A stretch of DNA of 64,000 nt from Rhodosporidiobolus odoratus (GCA_034387635.1 JAOANU010000002.1:1116001-1180000), one strand, 5' to 3'; shown: positions 45,101-56,348, numbered from the stretch's first letter. The notes: a model not told the origin generated them from the sequence alone. Made by a program: numbers and translations.

Positions 45101-47698
45101 ATGACCACCCTTCCCACCATCACCCTCACCGACAACGAGCAGAAACTCGCAAACCTCCTCGTCGGGTGTGCAGACTGGGTTGAACAGAACCCCAACGAGG
45201 TCGACGCTCTCAGGCTCAAAGACGAAGCAGGCAACTGGGTGGGAAAGCAGAGGGGGAATGAGCCCGTCGAGCTGAGAATTGCTGGAGGGTGGGTCAGGGA
45301 CAAGGTGCGTTCAGTCGCTCCCTCTGGCCTTGGTTCCCATCTTTGTCAAGGGCGTGTCCTCTATCCTGAGAGTCGCTCACGGTAGTATGGCCCGCTGGAG
45401 GTTTGCGAACAGGGAGGCATGTTGAGCCGAGAAGCAAGTCTGACTATCGCTTTCTCCTTTGCACCTCGCGCAGTTGCTTGGCCGCGAGTCCGATGACATT
45501 GACGTCTCAACCTCCCCTGATCCCATCACCGGGCTCAAGTTCGCCATGCTCTTTGAGACGTACCTCACGAGTCTGGGCCAGCGGGATCTGGTACGCCGTC
45601 CGCCTTGTTCTGTGCATCTTCAGATCGCGCCGATCACTCACCAACTTGTGTTCACGCGCAGATGGGTCGCCTTACAGCCATCGAAGCCAAGCCGGAACAG
45701 AGTAAGCATCTCGAAACGGCCACGGCTAGGGTTTGCGATCTATCGGTTGATTGGGTTCAGCAGCGTGGGCAGGAGGTCTACACTGAGGGCAGTCGCATCC
45801 CCACAGTCGTACGTGCTGTTCTACTCAGTACGCAGGGCGATCGTGCTCACTCTGCGTTCTTGCAGGCCTTCGGATCACCTCTCGAAGATGCCCTCCGCCG
45901 CGACCTCACCATCAACGCCTTATTCCTCAACCTCCGAACAGGTCAAATCGAAGACCAAACAGGACATGGTCTTTCGGATCTTGGCTTCGTACCGGGTCAG
46001 CCTCGCATGATCAGGACTCCGCTGGAACCGTTTCAGACGTTCCGGGATGATCCTCTAAGGGTTGTTCGAGCTGTGAGGTTTGCGGCGAGGTTTGGCAGGG
46101 AGTTTGAGCTGGAGAAGGGAATGGAAGAGGCGATCGGAAGAGAGGAGATTAGGGTACGTGGTCGATGTTCTGAACGCTGTTTCGAGGAGCCCAACCGGGA
46201 CTGACGACTGGCCTCTGACGTCTGATAGCAAGCGTTGCTCGACCCCAAGAAGATCAGTCGCGAGCGTGTTGGCGCAGAGTTGGACAAGATGCTCCTTGGT
46301 TCGTCCTTTCCCCTCGACCTTGACCTTCTCAATTAGGATGCTTCCCGCCCATTCTGACCCACGTATGCTGTGATCTGCGCAGGCAAAGACCCACAATACG
46401 CCTTCGAGCTCATTCAGCGCCTCAACCTCCATCCGCTCATCTTCCTCTACGACCACTCGGCAACGTTCCCCTCGTCCGGCTCTCCCGAAGACGCGCCTCC
46501 GCCTTTGCCTAACTTCGCTCTCTCCGTTCAAGCCGCCACTGTTCTCACCTCTCTTCTGAGCTCCTCACCCTCCTCAGCGCTTCCTCCCCTTCATCCGCTT
46601 CTCCGCCTCACTACCGTCCCTCTCCCACCTTCACCGCCCTCCTCCGCTCCTGCCACCTACCCACCTGCAACAACAACCGCCTCCTCCTTCGTCTACCCTC
46701 CAACGCTAAAACGTCTCTATCTCTCCTGCGGCCTCCTTCCTCTCTACAATCTCGCCATGACGGAGAAGAAGAAGACCCTCTGGGTTGGGGAGAAAGTGGT
46801 TAGGGATGGGGTGAAGGGCCCGTTGGTGGATCTTGGGTTTACAAAGAGGGTTAGGGAGGCGAGTTCTCTGCTGGCGGAGGCGGTGAGGAGGTATGGTGCC
46901 GAGGCGGGAAGTGGGGTAGCGGAGAATGAGGAGAGGGCGGAGATCGGTGCGTCTGATGATTAGCCTTGTCAAGCCTCAGCCTCGCATTCTGGCTGGTTCC
47001 TTTCTGGTTACTGCGACGACGAGGTGACGGGCGCAGTGTGTCTGTGCATCAAAAGCTCTGGCTGACGCCTCTGATTGCCTCACCTCGCTGACATTTACAG
47101 GTCTCCTCCTTCGACACCCTTCGATCCATGACGGCCTGCACCAGCGATGGAACGTCTGTCTTCTATGGTCTCTCGTCGTCGACCTCGTTTCTGCAGGTGG
47201 AGGTGAGCCTTCGTTTCCTTGTTTGCGACTGCCCGAATCATGCCGGTTAGGAAGGGACCACTCTGCATACGGCGCGAGGCGCTCACCATCCTCTGTCGCA
47301 GACTCGACGGAACAGACGCAGCTCATGGAGGCTTACAACCGCTTCGTCGACCTCATTCTGCGCTACGAGCTCGACGTTCGGGCGTTCGAGCCTCCTTTGC
47401 TCGATGTACGTGCCTTCCTCCATCTCGCATGTGCGACTCGGCTGACCTCCGATCCGATTTCCCTCGTTCGATGTGTGTACTACAGGGCAAAACCCTCAAT
47501 AACCTCTTACCTTTTACCAAATCTTCCCCGGCAATGCCTCAACTCCTCGACCTCGTCCTGCGGTACCAACTGTCCCACCCAGGCTGTGTGAGGGAAGATG
47601 TGCAGCAGTTCATGCTACGAGAAGAGACGGTTAAAGAGGTTGAGAGGTTAGTAGAGGAGAATAGGCCGGTTAAAAAGATGAAGAAGGGGAAGCAGTAG
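45101..47698 (+). CDS. CCA1: CCA-adding tRNA nucleotidyltransferase
   Basis: Adds and repairs the 3' CCA of tRNAs in cytosol, nucleus and mitochondria. Class II signature: LRIAGGWVRDKLLGRESDDIDVS carries the G-G-W/R motif and the DxD metal site. DALRRDLTINALFLNLRTGQIED and GLSDL (motif B region), then DPLRVVRAVRFAARFGREFEL (motif D, ribose and template reading) follow. IRQALLDPKKISRERVGAELDKML leads to the C-terminal helical body. After FTKRVREASSLLAEAV an intron joins LLLRHPSIHDGLHQRWNVCL. The C-terminus is lysine-rich (KKMKKGKQ). About 640 residues in around nine exons; longer than yeast Cca1 because of a Ser/Pro-rich insert near residues 330-380. There is no obvious mitochondrial presequence before the first ATG, so an alternative upstream start could supply one. 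Confidence 0.92.
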
Positions 47699-48057
47699 CC
47701 CTTGGTAGCAGTTTAGAAAATCGTCAAGGGTTGGAAGCAGTGTAGACTGGATGACACTCGCTTGGGCCTGCTGCACGAGCCTGTGCTCAGCGGGGCAGTG
47801 CCGGGAGGAGACGGATCAAAGGGGAATTATCGCTTTTGCACTTGCTCTTGCATCAGGTCACTACTCTACATATGCACAACCGCGTCACAAACTCTGGCTC
47901 CTGTCTCGACGCCGCGAGTCCCTCGTCGACCTGTCCTTCCCCCTTGTGCTCCGCTACCTCGTTTCCTCGCTTTCTGCCCTACCCCTCTGTAGCTGAAGCT
48001 CCCACCATGCCCACATTGCACCTTCGCACCGCCCTACTCACACCCCGCGACATTCGC
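47699..48057. other. Convergent spacer
   Basis: 359 bases between the CCA1 stop and the stop of the TMEM205-like gene on the opposite strand. No supported gene or repeat. Confidence 0.4.
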
Positions 48058-48974
48058 TTAGAGGATGCCCTCAACGCCGACCACTGCGGCATGTCCAGCT
48101 GCGGCAAGGAAGAAGGCCAGGTTGAGCAACGAGGAAACGCCGTGCAATTTGGCGAATTTGCTGTTGAGGGAGAGCATTTGAGGGGAGACCTGCGGGGAGA
48201 TGGTTCAAAGTCAGCAGGCGAAAAGAAAAGTACACGCTTTCGTGCGATGGTAACCGCGGGCAGAAAGAGAAGAGGCGAGAGGGGGTTAGGAAGAAGGCAG
48301 GGGAGGACGTACGGTCGGGTCGTTGTACTCCTTTCCTTCGATCTTTTCACGGCGGTGACGGCGTCTCATCGTAGCTGCGGATCAAGCGGTAGTTCGGCGT
48401 GAAAAATGAAACTGGATCAGCATGCAACAGAGGAGACTTGCAGATGAATGGGCCACACGCACAAGTAGTCCACGGCCCCACGACAGCCCAGTTACCCAAT
48501 CCCGCCGCAAGCATGACAGCTAACGCCCAGACATTCCTGTCACTCCTCAGGCTGGTCTTCCAGTTGCTCACCTTGCCTGCCCTAGCATACAAGCCGAGGA
48601 GGGCGGCGGAAGCGATGGACTGGAGGGCGAAGAAGCGGGGGAAGAGAGCGGCTTGAAGTGCGGCGAAGTGAGGGCGGGCGAGGGTGGTGTAGGCGATCTG
48701 TCGGGTGGGTGGTTGGAAAATAGTTCGGTGAGGGAGGGGTCAGTACCAATCCGTCGGGAGAACGAGGGAAGACGAGGTAGACTTGCAGGTCCTCCGATGA
48801 AGCTGTGCCAGAGAGTAGTACCCAGTACGGACCCCAGGCTGCAAGGAAGAAAGTGGATTAAAATGACGTTCAGGATACGAGCGAGAGAAAGAGAGTAAGT
48901 ACATACGTGAGGCTGTAGAGACCACGGGGTGCGATCAGAGAGCGGTAGGTACTGAGTTGCGGTACGGTGGACAT
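48058..48974 (-). CDS. TMEM205-like (DUF4149) membrane protein
   Basis: MSTVPQLSTYRSLIAPRGLYSL leads into LGSVLGTTLWHSFIGGP, the conserved first helix of this family. Then come IAYTTLARPHFAALQAALFP, RFFALQSIASAALLGLYARA, VWALAVMLAAGLGNWAVVGPWT (with the VGPWTT-type motif) and TCxxMRRRHRREKIEGKEY. The last exon reads SPQMLSLNSKFAKLHGVSSLLNLAFFLAAAGHA to the stop at 48058. About 185 residues, four membrane helices, five exons. Human TMEM205 is implicated in vesicular export of cisplatin; the fungal function is not known, and a mitochondrial or secretory-membrane location is guesswork. It is divergent from the citrate synthase gene with 262 bases between the starts. Confidence 0.8.
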
Positions 48975-49236
48975 GGTACAGGCGAGGTCGGGTGGGTGGG
49001 AGGAAGAGGAGGAATCGAGGTGAGAACAAATGGAATAGCGAAACTCAGCACGGCTCGGGAAAATTAGCAGGACCAGGGAAGCAGTATACTATGGCGTGCT
49101 GTACAGTATGCACGGCTCAACAGCTTGCTGTCAGGACACCGGCTGTTGTCTGCCGTCGAGTTGCCGAATGCGTTCCGGCTTCCCCCTGCTTCCGCTCGCA
49201 CTGCTGCTCTGCTTCTTATACTGGAGCTCACACAAC
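48975..49236. promoter_or_regulatory. Bidirectional promoter, TMEM205-like / citrate synthase
   Basis: 262 bases between divergent starts. GCTTCTTATACTGG near 49210, about 25 bases before the citrate synthase ATG, is AT-richer than its surroundings. No motif is assignable. Confidence 0.35.
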
Positions 49237-51912
49237 ATGGGAATACCACTGACACCACACCGCGAGCAGTCGCTCACTCTTACCGGTCAGTTCCAACACC
49301 CTCTTCCTCCTCTCCCCCACCACCCGATTTCCGACTTCCTCTCCATCTACTACACCTGCTCTGCTGACCCAAGTGACACCTTCTATGCAGACAACCGCAC
49401 CGGCAAGACCATCACCGTACCCATTGAGCACAATGCCATTCCTGCCACTGCCTTCAAGCAACTCGCCAAGGACATGGACCAGGCAAAGGGAGACAGGGAG
49501 GAGGACGAGGTCAAGGGTAAGCACCACAGTCGATTGATGCGATCGGTCGTCATCAGTTCGCAAAGCTCATACATGTTCCCGTCCGCCATCATCCCCCCAC
49601 TTCTTCCCGTTCCGACCTTTTTTCCCCTTCGTGCGCCTTGACGCACCGCCTGTGCTTGCGCCTGAACATTGACCTCATTCGCCCTCACCGTGACATAGGT
49701 GGTATCCGCGTCTACGACCCCGGCTTCATGAACACGGCGACGGTACAGAGCCGAATCACCTTCATCGACGGCGAGCGCGGCATCCTGCGACACCGAGGCT
49801 ACCCCATCGAGCAGCTTGCAGCGAAGAGCAACTTTCTCGAGACTGCTTACCTTCTTTTGTATGGTGAGCTTGTGTCTGTCCCTCTTGCCGCTGTCAAGCG
49901 AGGCAACATATGCTCATTTCGAGTGTGCGCAGGTTCGTTACCGACCCGTCAGCAGTACAGCCTCTTCTCCAAGGAGGTCCTACATCACACCATGGTCCAC
50001 CGCGACCTAGAGAACATCGTCGGCTCCTTCCGTCACGATGCTCACCCCATGTCGGTCCGTCCCTCGTCACCGTTTCGTTGCCTTACTGACAGTTCCAATC
50101 CGATCGTGCAGGTCTATGCTCACCTCGTCCCTCGCCGCGCTCGGAGCTTACGCGCCTGAAGCCAACCCTTCGCTTGCCGGCCAAAAGATATTTTCCTCCG
50201 GGACAACATCAGCGCTACAAGCCATGGACAAGCAGATTTTCAGGATCATCGGCAAGAGCATCACCCTCGCTGCTATGGCTTACCGAGTCCGAATGGGACG
50301 AGGTTTCGTGCCGCCACCGCCTGGAAAGGACTATGGATACGCTGAATCGTTCCTGTACATGCTCGTGAGTGCCAACCTCCGGTTCTCCCCTTCACGAAGT
50401 CACTTCCAGCCGCTCGCTTTCCTTTCACTCGCTCTGAACACCTCAAGCTTAGACAGTCCGTACTTACCCGATCAACCACGCAGGATCACCTCAATGAACC
50501 CTCGTACCGACCTCATCCTGTCCTTGCCAAGGCGCTCGATACCCTATTCCTCCTCCACGCTGACGTGAGTCACTTCCTCCCCCTGTCGCTGCTGGCTCTC
50601 TGACGACCTTGCTACCTTTCAACCGCCTCTTGATCCTTGCATCGCTTTGTATCCCGATCCTCGCGCTTCTTACGCCTCGTTCGCGACTCTCGCCCTTTGC
50701 GCTCCGGACTTGCGCGCGTAGCACGAAATGAATGCATCCTGCGCTGCTGTGCTACAAGTCGGCTCTACGCTCGTCGACCCTTACTCGGCAGTCAGTGCTG
50801 GCTGTGCCGCTCTTTATGGACCGCTGCACGGTGTACGTCTTTTCTCGTTCTTCCTTTCGATGCTGTTACTGACCTTAATCAACGACGCAGGGCGCGAATG
50901 AGTACGTTCTCCGGTTGCCCGTCTTCGTAGCTACAACAAGCCCTTCCAGCCAGGCTGACCTTCTCGACTGCGCCTCTTCACCTTGTACTCGCCCGCCTTG
51001 TCACTTCGCTTCTTCGCCCGTCTAGGGCCGTCATCCGCATGCTAATCTCGATTGGCTCTCCCTCGAACGTTCCAGCAGTGCGTTTTCCTCTGTTCCTGCA
51101 ATCTCCTACAAGCTGAGACAGCCTGTCTGACGGGGTGATTTTCTATGGGTCGACGCACAGTTCATCGAGCGAGTCAAGAAGAAGGAGGTCGTCTTGAGCG
51201 GGTTTGGCCACAGGATCTACAGGAGTACGGATCCGAGGAGCGCCATCATTCGGAAGTGCGTTGGGCTCGTTTTCCTCACTCTCCCAATCCAGGTTTGACC
51301 GTGACGCGTCGCTTCGCAGGATTGCGGACGACGTTTTCGCTATCACGGGCAAAGACGAGCTGCTCGACACTGCGCTGGCACTTCGAGATGCCGCGCTGAA
51401 CGACGATTATTTCGTTTCGAGAAGACTGTACCCGAATGTGGACTTTTTCTCCGGTTTGATCTACGTACGGTCTCTTCCGTAGCTCTCTACCTGGGTCCTA
51501 CACACCGACAGTGTTTGCGCTTACCGGATCCTCCCACCCTCGATTATTCGGAACAGCGATCCCTCGGTTTTCCCCTCGACTTTTTCCCCGTTCTCTTCGC
51601 CGTTCCCCGAGTAATCGGTTGGCTATCCCACTGGCGTCAGCTCATGCTACAAAAGGGCGGCGTCAAGATTTGGCGACCTAGACAAGTCTACCTTGGCGAG
51701 GGACAGAGGGATTACGTTGGGTATGAGGAAAGGGGAGACGGAAAGAAGACAAAGGAGGGGGATCAGCCGACTTTGGTGCGTTGTGTAGTTCTCCCTCGTC
51801 TGCTCGACTTCTAGGAGCGGCAGAGGGACGCAAGGCTGAACCCCCTTAAAATCTGCAGGTCGCTCACCCGACTTCGAAGCGGACTTTCCTCGCTCGAGAG
51901 TCGAAGCTGTAA
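49237..51912 (+). CDS. Citrate synthase with C-terminal peroxisomal signal SKL
   Basis: Condenses oxaloacetate and acetyl-CoA. The N-terminus [27 protein letters not shown] has no mitochondrial presequence. [20 protein letters not shown] and [17 protein letters not shown] are the N-terminal hallmarks of the bacterial/peroxisomal-type enzyme. [27 protein letters not shown] and [10 protein letters not shown] lead to [19 protein letters not shown] (substrate His) and [13 protein letters not shown] (catalytic His). [19 protein letters not shown] and [10 protein letters not shown] (catalytic Asp region) follow. The last exon ends FLARESKL, a canonical PTS1. Together with the lack of a presequence this places the enzyme in peroxisomes, presumably in the glyoxylate cycle with fatty-acid breakdown. 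About 490 residues, 11-12 exons. A 2-methylcitrate synthase activity cannot be excluded. Confidence 0.92.
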
Positions 51913-52182
51913 GAGGGGAGGGAAGGAAATGGAAGGAAGGGAATGGCGCCGGCTCTGTCTGGTCCACTCTAGGCTTAGCACGCTGCGAGAAGTGTATAGC
52001 GTTGGCTCTCGAAGTAGCATTGGTTCATTCGGAGTCGTCCGTATCGCAGTGTGGACTTCCTCGGTCCTTGAATCTCCCTTCCTTCTTCCTTTCCTTTCAC
52101 TCCCTGTTTCCTCTATTTTCCCTCTATCTACTCTCAACCTATGCACCAGCACTTGCAACAACCTCTTCCTCTATGCCCCACT

Positions 52183-52341
52183 ATGAGGCTTTCTCTCCTC
52201 TTCTACTCCGTCGCCCTCGCTGGCACTCTCGCCTTCACTGCCGCCGTCCCTCCCTCCGATTCACATGCCCTCGACCTCGAGAAGCGCAAACCTACTCCTG
52301 CTCCTGTCCCCGGGAGCCCGTTCACCTCGACTCCGGGTTGA
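52183..52341 (+). pseudogene. Truncated copy of the Trp-rich secreted precursor gene
   Basis: MRLSLLFYSVALAGTLAFTAAVPPSDSHALDLEKR closely matches the signal and pro-region of the gene at 54962-55733 (MKLSILLSSLTLAGTLAF...LDLEKR). The similarity extends into the leader upstream of the ATG (ACCAGC.CTTGCAACA and so on). After the first Kex2-type site the frame is lost: the nucleotide sequence still matches the PEPVN region but one base off, so translation stops at 52341. Downstream, none of the Trp-rich exons is found. The copy is inverted relative to its relative. It could still express a 52-residue secreted peptide, but the frameshift argues for a relic. Confidence 0.7.
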
Positions 52342-52639
52342 GAAGGTCAAAATCTGAGTCGACGACTCTTCCTCGCAATAGACAATCCTTGTGCCGCGTG
52401 GATGGAAACTTACACTGCTCTCGAGAGGATGCAAGGTGGACAGGAGCAAAAGAAAATCGGGCCACTTTTGTCCCCTGCGCTTTTCCTCCCTGCGCTTTTC
52501 CCCTTATAATCTTCCTTCTATCACACAATAGACAGCATGAGTAATTTGCAGCAGGACGGGACTGTGTGGCCCTCGACCTACGAGGAACGTGCAGACCTAG
52601 GTCGTTTCGTCGTCCTCTTCCTTCCGAGCCTTTTTCCTT

Positions 52640-53220
52640 GCCTCGTCTGATCATCAACCTGCTTTGAGGCCTTGAGAAGGTCATGGAGTGCATCAAGGAG
52701 CGCGACATAGCCCGCGCAAATGGGACGGCTCCACCTTCGCATCCTGGGAAGTCTGGTTGACCCGCCAGCGAACCTTTTCCATCACGTGTCTACAACTTCC
52801 TGACACCCGAACAACATCGAGCACTTCTCGACGTTCCTGACGATGAGCTGGAATCGCAGTTCTCTGTGGCGAGGTACCCTGCCAAGAAGGCGGGCATGTG
52901 AGAGAAAGGTGCACTCTCTCTGTTTTCTCCCGTGTCCTTTTCTGCTCCTGCAAAGGGCGAGCTGACAATCTGTTCCTTTCGCAAACAGGCTTTTCGGCCT
53001 GTCCCGACATTGTGCCGTAGCTGAGTCGGTTGAAGAGGACGAAACCGAGGAGGATGAAGCAAGGCTTGTAGGTTCGACGACGACACGATGATCGTCAAAT
53101 GCGATCGAAGGCTGGTAGCGCTGGTCAAGCAAAGCTCTGCGTGGCTCGAGCACGTTATTGAACTGGCTCCTCGCCTTGGCTGTTGGTCTCGACGTCTAAG
53201 CTGGTAGAGACGCTTCGAGG
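52640..53220 (+). other. Coding-like remnant, unknown family
   Basis: Short open stretches on this strand look protein-like: EKVMECIKERDIARANGT, VYNFLTPEQHRALLDVPDDE and, further on, MIVKCDRRLVALVKQSSAWLE. They are separated by stops (one soon after HPGKSG) and one intron-like segment, and do not form a single frame. I do not recognise a family. It is either a decayed gene or exons of a gene whose splicing I cannot resolve. Confidence 0.3.
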
Positions 53221-53510
53221 CTCTCGAGGCCCGCTGTTTCTTCCCTCAGTTCCACCTCCGCTCTGCTAAGCCGCGCATCAGACCTCTCATTTCCGCATGC
53301 CGCTCGTCCTTCTCACGACGACCCAGAGATCCTATGCGTGCTCCGTTGTGATCAGAAAGTATGGTAAGGTAGGCTTCGAGAAGCGGGAAAAGCAAGAGGA
53401 AGATGGTAGAGTCCGTGTTTGTCAAGCTAGGAAAGGATATGTCTGCGCATTGTTAAGAGTCAGCGCTATCGAAGGAGCAGTGTCAGCGTGAAGTCAGCGA
53501 CTTACCTCAA

Positions 53511-54301
53511 TCAAGCACGAACACGAAGACGAGCGCGTTCAGTCGACACACTCTCTAGGTGTACGCTGGTGGGCGTCCCCTCGCTCACCTGCTCTGGTGC
53601 CACTCCGTCCTTTGAGAGACCGGTATTGTCGAGGAACGAGGTGAGATCGAAGGTGCCTGGAAGCCAAGATGCGCAAGTGAGCTGGAGAAGAAACTGAACA
53701 GGAAAAGGGAAGAAGCATACCGTTTTCCCCATCCCCACCAGTCCCCGCCGGGCCGCTAAAGTCGGAACAAGAGCCATTGTCGCCTCCGGTACCGATAGAG
53801 GCTGGGGTGGACGAGCCCGTGTCCACGGGCTCTTGACCAGCCGAGCGAAGGGCGGAATCGGTGTCGGGGGTCGAAGAGGTCCCTTCTGTCCAAGGTAGAG
53901 GAGGGTCCCGGTCAGAAGGGGAAAGATGACAGGCTCAGAGACATACCACTGTCACCTCCGCTGGGGAACGCGTTGGAAAGGTCGACATTGCCTACGGGAG
54001 GAAGAAGAGAGGGGCTTGATCAACACATGGTGAAGGCCGCAAGACAAGAAGAGACTTGCTAGCTTGACCAGTTCCTCCACCCGCCCCTCCTATTCCACCA
54101 GCAAAGGACGACGGGTCGAAAGAGTCAGCGAAGGAAGGGGCGGACGAGTTCGCCGGAGTCGCTACTGGGCGCAGAAGGGTCAGCGAAAGACAGAGAGAGA
54201 GAGAGGCGTGGAACCGGCACACCCGGAGCGTCTTGCGGCACAGGAGCAGCAAGCGCGAAGGCGGAGAGGAGAAAGAAAGGGCTCAGGGTAACAAGCTGCA
54301 T
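53511..54301 (-). CDS. Small secreted Gly/Ser-rich protein, modular exons
   Basis: Begins MQLVTLSPFFLLSAFALAAP, a clear signal peptide, followed by VPQDAPV. Successive small exons encode SSAPSFADSFDPSSFAGGIG, NVDLSNAFPSGGDS, GTSSTPDTDSALRSAGQE, SFSGPAGTGGDGENG-type repeats and GTFDLTSFLDNTGLSKDGVA. The clear exon joins are phase 1, so modules can be gained or lost without frame damage. Introns have GTGTGC/GTATG donors. The end is uncertain: the frame reads to 53511, but GTGAGCGAGG right after APEQ is a good donor and the real last exon may lie below 53500. Only one cysteine is seen. No family is recognised; cell-wall or secreted filler protein is a guess. It lies next to another secreted-protein gene on the same strand. 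Confidence 0.6.
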
Positions 54302-54961
54302 CTTGGTAGGGCTGGATTTGCTGAGAAGAACGGGAACGAGGCAGAAGAACGAGGATACTCGCCAGCGTATGTACCCTCAGCTGCGCTTAAAAGGCTGCGA
54401 GAAAGAACAGCGAAAAAAGTAAGCGAGGAGAGTGGGACGAGGCGGGCTCGTCAGTGGCGAGATGGCGCAGGAGCAGGCCGCAGCGGACCGTCCCGAGCTA
54501 CCAAGCGAGTCTAATTGTGCGACAGCGGCGCAGTCCCCCGCGTACACACTGCACTACCGGTAAGGAAAAGTGAAGGACTCGACCTTCTCAACTCGGGAGA
54601 AAACTTGCTGCTAAATCGTTGTTACCCATGCGCCGCGAGCGCAAGCAATTGTAGTGGATCAACGGCTTCTTTCAGGCTCAGAGAAGACGGAGGGAAGGAG
54701 GAGGAAGCCGTTGTTGCACGTCGACAACCTCGTCGACTCGAATCCTACGTGATGCTACTCAGGTAGGACGGCCGGCACAACGAAAGAGGATCAACTCAAA
54801 AGAGTGTCTGTGGAGAGAAACATCACAAAAAACGAGCCGCAGTGGATAACGAGGAGAAAGAGAGGAGGGGTTCCGGGTTGAGAGAGGCGAAACTGCACTG
54901 CGAAGGGAAGCGAGGTCAGTCAGAGAAGAGAGGGAGGGGGAAAAGGAGAGCACGCACCCGC
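54302..54961. other. Intergenic region between two secreted-protein genes
   Basis: Holds the promoter of the Gly/Ser-rich secreted protein and the 3' end of the Trp-rich precursor gene, both on the minus strand. CTGAACTTGACGGCGCAGTC-like sequence shows nothing recognisable. I looked here for a tRNA or small RNA and found none. Confidence 0.4.
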
Positions 54962-55733
54962 CTAGTCTCCGCCGCGACGGCTCCTCCAGTACCAGCCGTT
55001 ACCGCGCTTGTGCCATGAGCCAGGACCGTGAGAAGGGCGAGGACGCCAGCCCCAGTGAACGGGGATGCCATACTGGTACCAGCTACGATCCCAGCGGTTG
55101 AACCAGTAGTTACGCCAGTAGCCGGGAGGAGCTGCAACAAGGACCGGTCAAAAATGAAAGCGCAGGCAAAGGGACTCGAACGACAGAAGAAAGATGAATC
55201 AGCAAGGAACTCCGATCATCTTGTACGAGGGAAAGCGAGACTTACACCACCAAGTCACCTTGATCCAGATGCGAATGAAGATGACGGGAGGCTTCCAGCC
55301 GCGAGGAGGCTGCCAACCGCGGTACGGGGCCCACCCGATGTCGCGGCCGTAGTATTGCCAGTCACGAGGACACCAACTTGGACGACCTTGACCGCGGTAG
55401 TCGACACCGTAACCTTGACCTGAGCCTGCAAAGAAGACGGTAGAAAGAGGTGAGCGGGAAAGGGAGCGGGAAAGAGAGGAGGCGAAGCTTACTGTCCGGA
55501 CTAAAGCCTCGACTGGGCGTGCCAGAGCGAGGGCTCGACACTCCGCCCTGACCTTGCCTCTTCTCGAGAGCCTCTCCTTCTTCATTCTCGATGTTGACGG
55601 GCTCGGGGTAGGCAGCAGGAGCTGGTTCGCGCTTTTCGAGGTCGAGGGCAGTGGAGTCGGAGGGAGGGACGGCGGCAGAGAAGGCGAGAGTGCCAGCGAG
55701 GGTGAGCGAGGAGAGGAGAATGGAGAGCTTCAT
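54962..55733 (-). CDS. Kex2-processed secreted precursor with Trp/Tyr/Arg/Gly-rich mature region
   Basis: Three exons (55493-55733, 55246-55425, 54962-55131; 241+180+170 nt) close exactly in frame as 196 residues; donors GTAAGC and GTAAGT, acceptors GCAG. A signal peptide MKLSILLSSLTLAGTLAFSA is followed by a pro-region with two Kex2-type sites, LDLEKR and GEALEKR. The remaining 137 residues contain 17 Trp and about 10 Tyr, many Arg, Gly and Pro and only one Cys: for example RGQGRPSWCPRDWQYY, APYRGWQPPRGWKPP, IRIWIKVTWW, WRNYWFNRWDRSWYQYGIPV and GNGWYWRSRRGGD. A third dibasic site (HKR) precedes the last 12 residues. I know no family with this composition; antimicrobial, cell-surface adhesive and signalling roles are all possible and unproven. 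A truncated paralogue lies at 52183-52341. Confidence 0.75.
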
Positions 55734-56348
55734 GTTGGTTGAGCGAGGAAGGGAATGTTGCAATCGCTGGTGAGTAAATTGCTGAAAAAAGAAGGGAAGA
55801 GAGAGGGGCGAGGGAGTGAAGGGAAAGGAAGAATGGACAAGCGCTCGGGTTCCCCGAGTCTGCCAATTCACACGTCGAGGCTATGCGGCAGGACTAGTGG
55901 TGCGATGTGTGCCAAGCCAAGCGGTGCTGCTGGTGGTGCGACGGCAGATGCACGAGCGAGATGCTTTACGCACGGGAATCCTCACGCTCCAGCGACTTGC
56001 AGGAGATCGTACCACGAGTACAGCCTCAGCTGCGGCCTGTCCGACAGTCGCGAAGCAAGCGAGGAAGTGTGGCGGAAGCGAGAGGACACAAGCGGAAAAA
56101 GCGATGTAACGGAGGCGAGGCTGGACTGTTACACGATACTCCAGAGGCCCGTTCAGCAGTACGGAGACAGGGATCGAGGAAGTGTGGAGGAGGGATGAAC
56201 TCACACCGATGGGCCAGCGCACGAGGTTGCGGGCCACTCACGACTCGCGGGCAACTAGCTCACTCTCTCTGCCCCGAGCAGGAAGCTGCACCAATGCTTA
56301 CAATCCTCGTGCACCGGCCTAGCGTCGCTACTCTCGCTCGTAGACCCG
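55734..56348. other. Promoter region of the Trp-rich precursor gene and 3' flank of SWA2
   Basis: No gene supported; the frames here are antisense-overlapping and featureless. The 60 bases next to 55733 are similar to those before the ATG at 52183, so part of the leader was copied with the duplicated gene. Confidence 0.4.

Noticed and set aside
54600..54780. Possible tRNA gene, suggested by GACTCGAATCCTA-like sequence
   Set aside because: No matching acceptor stem or anticodon arm could be folded around it by eye.
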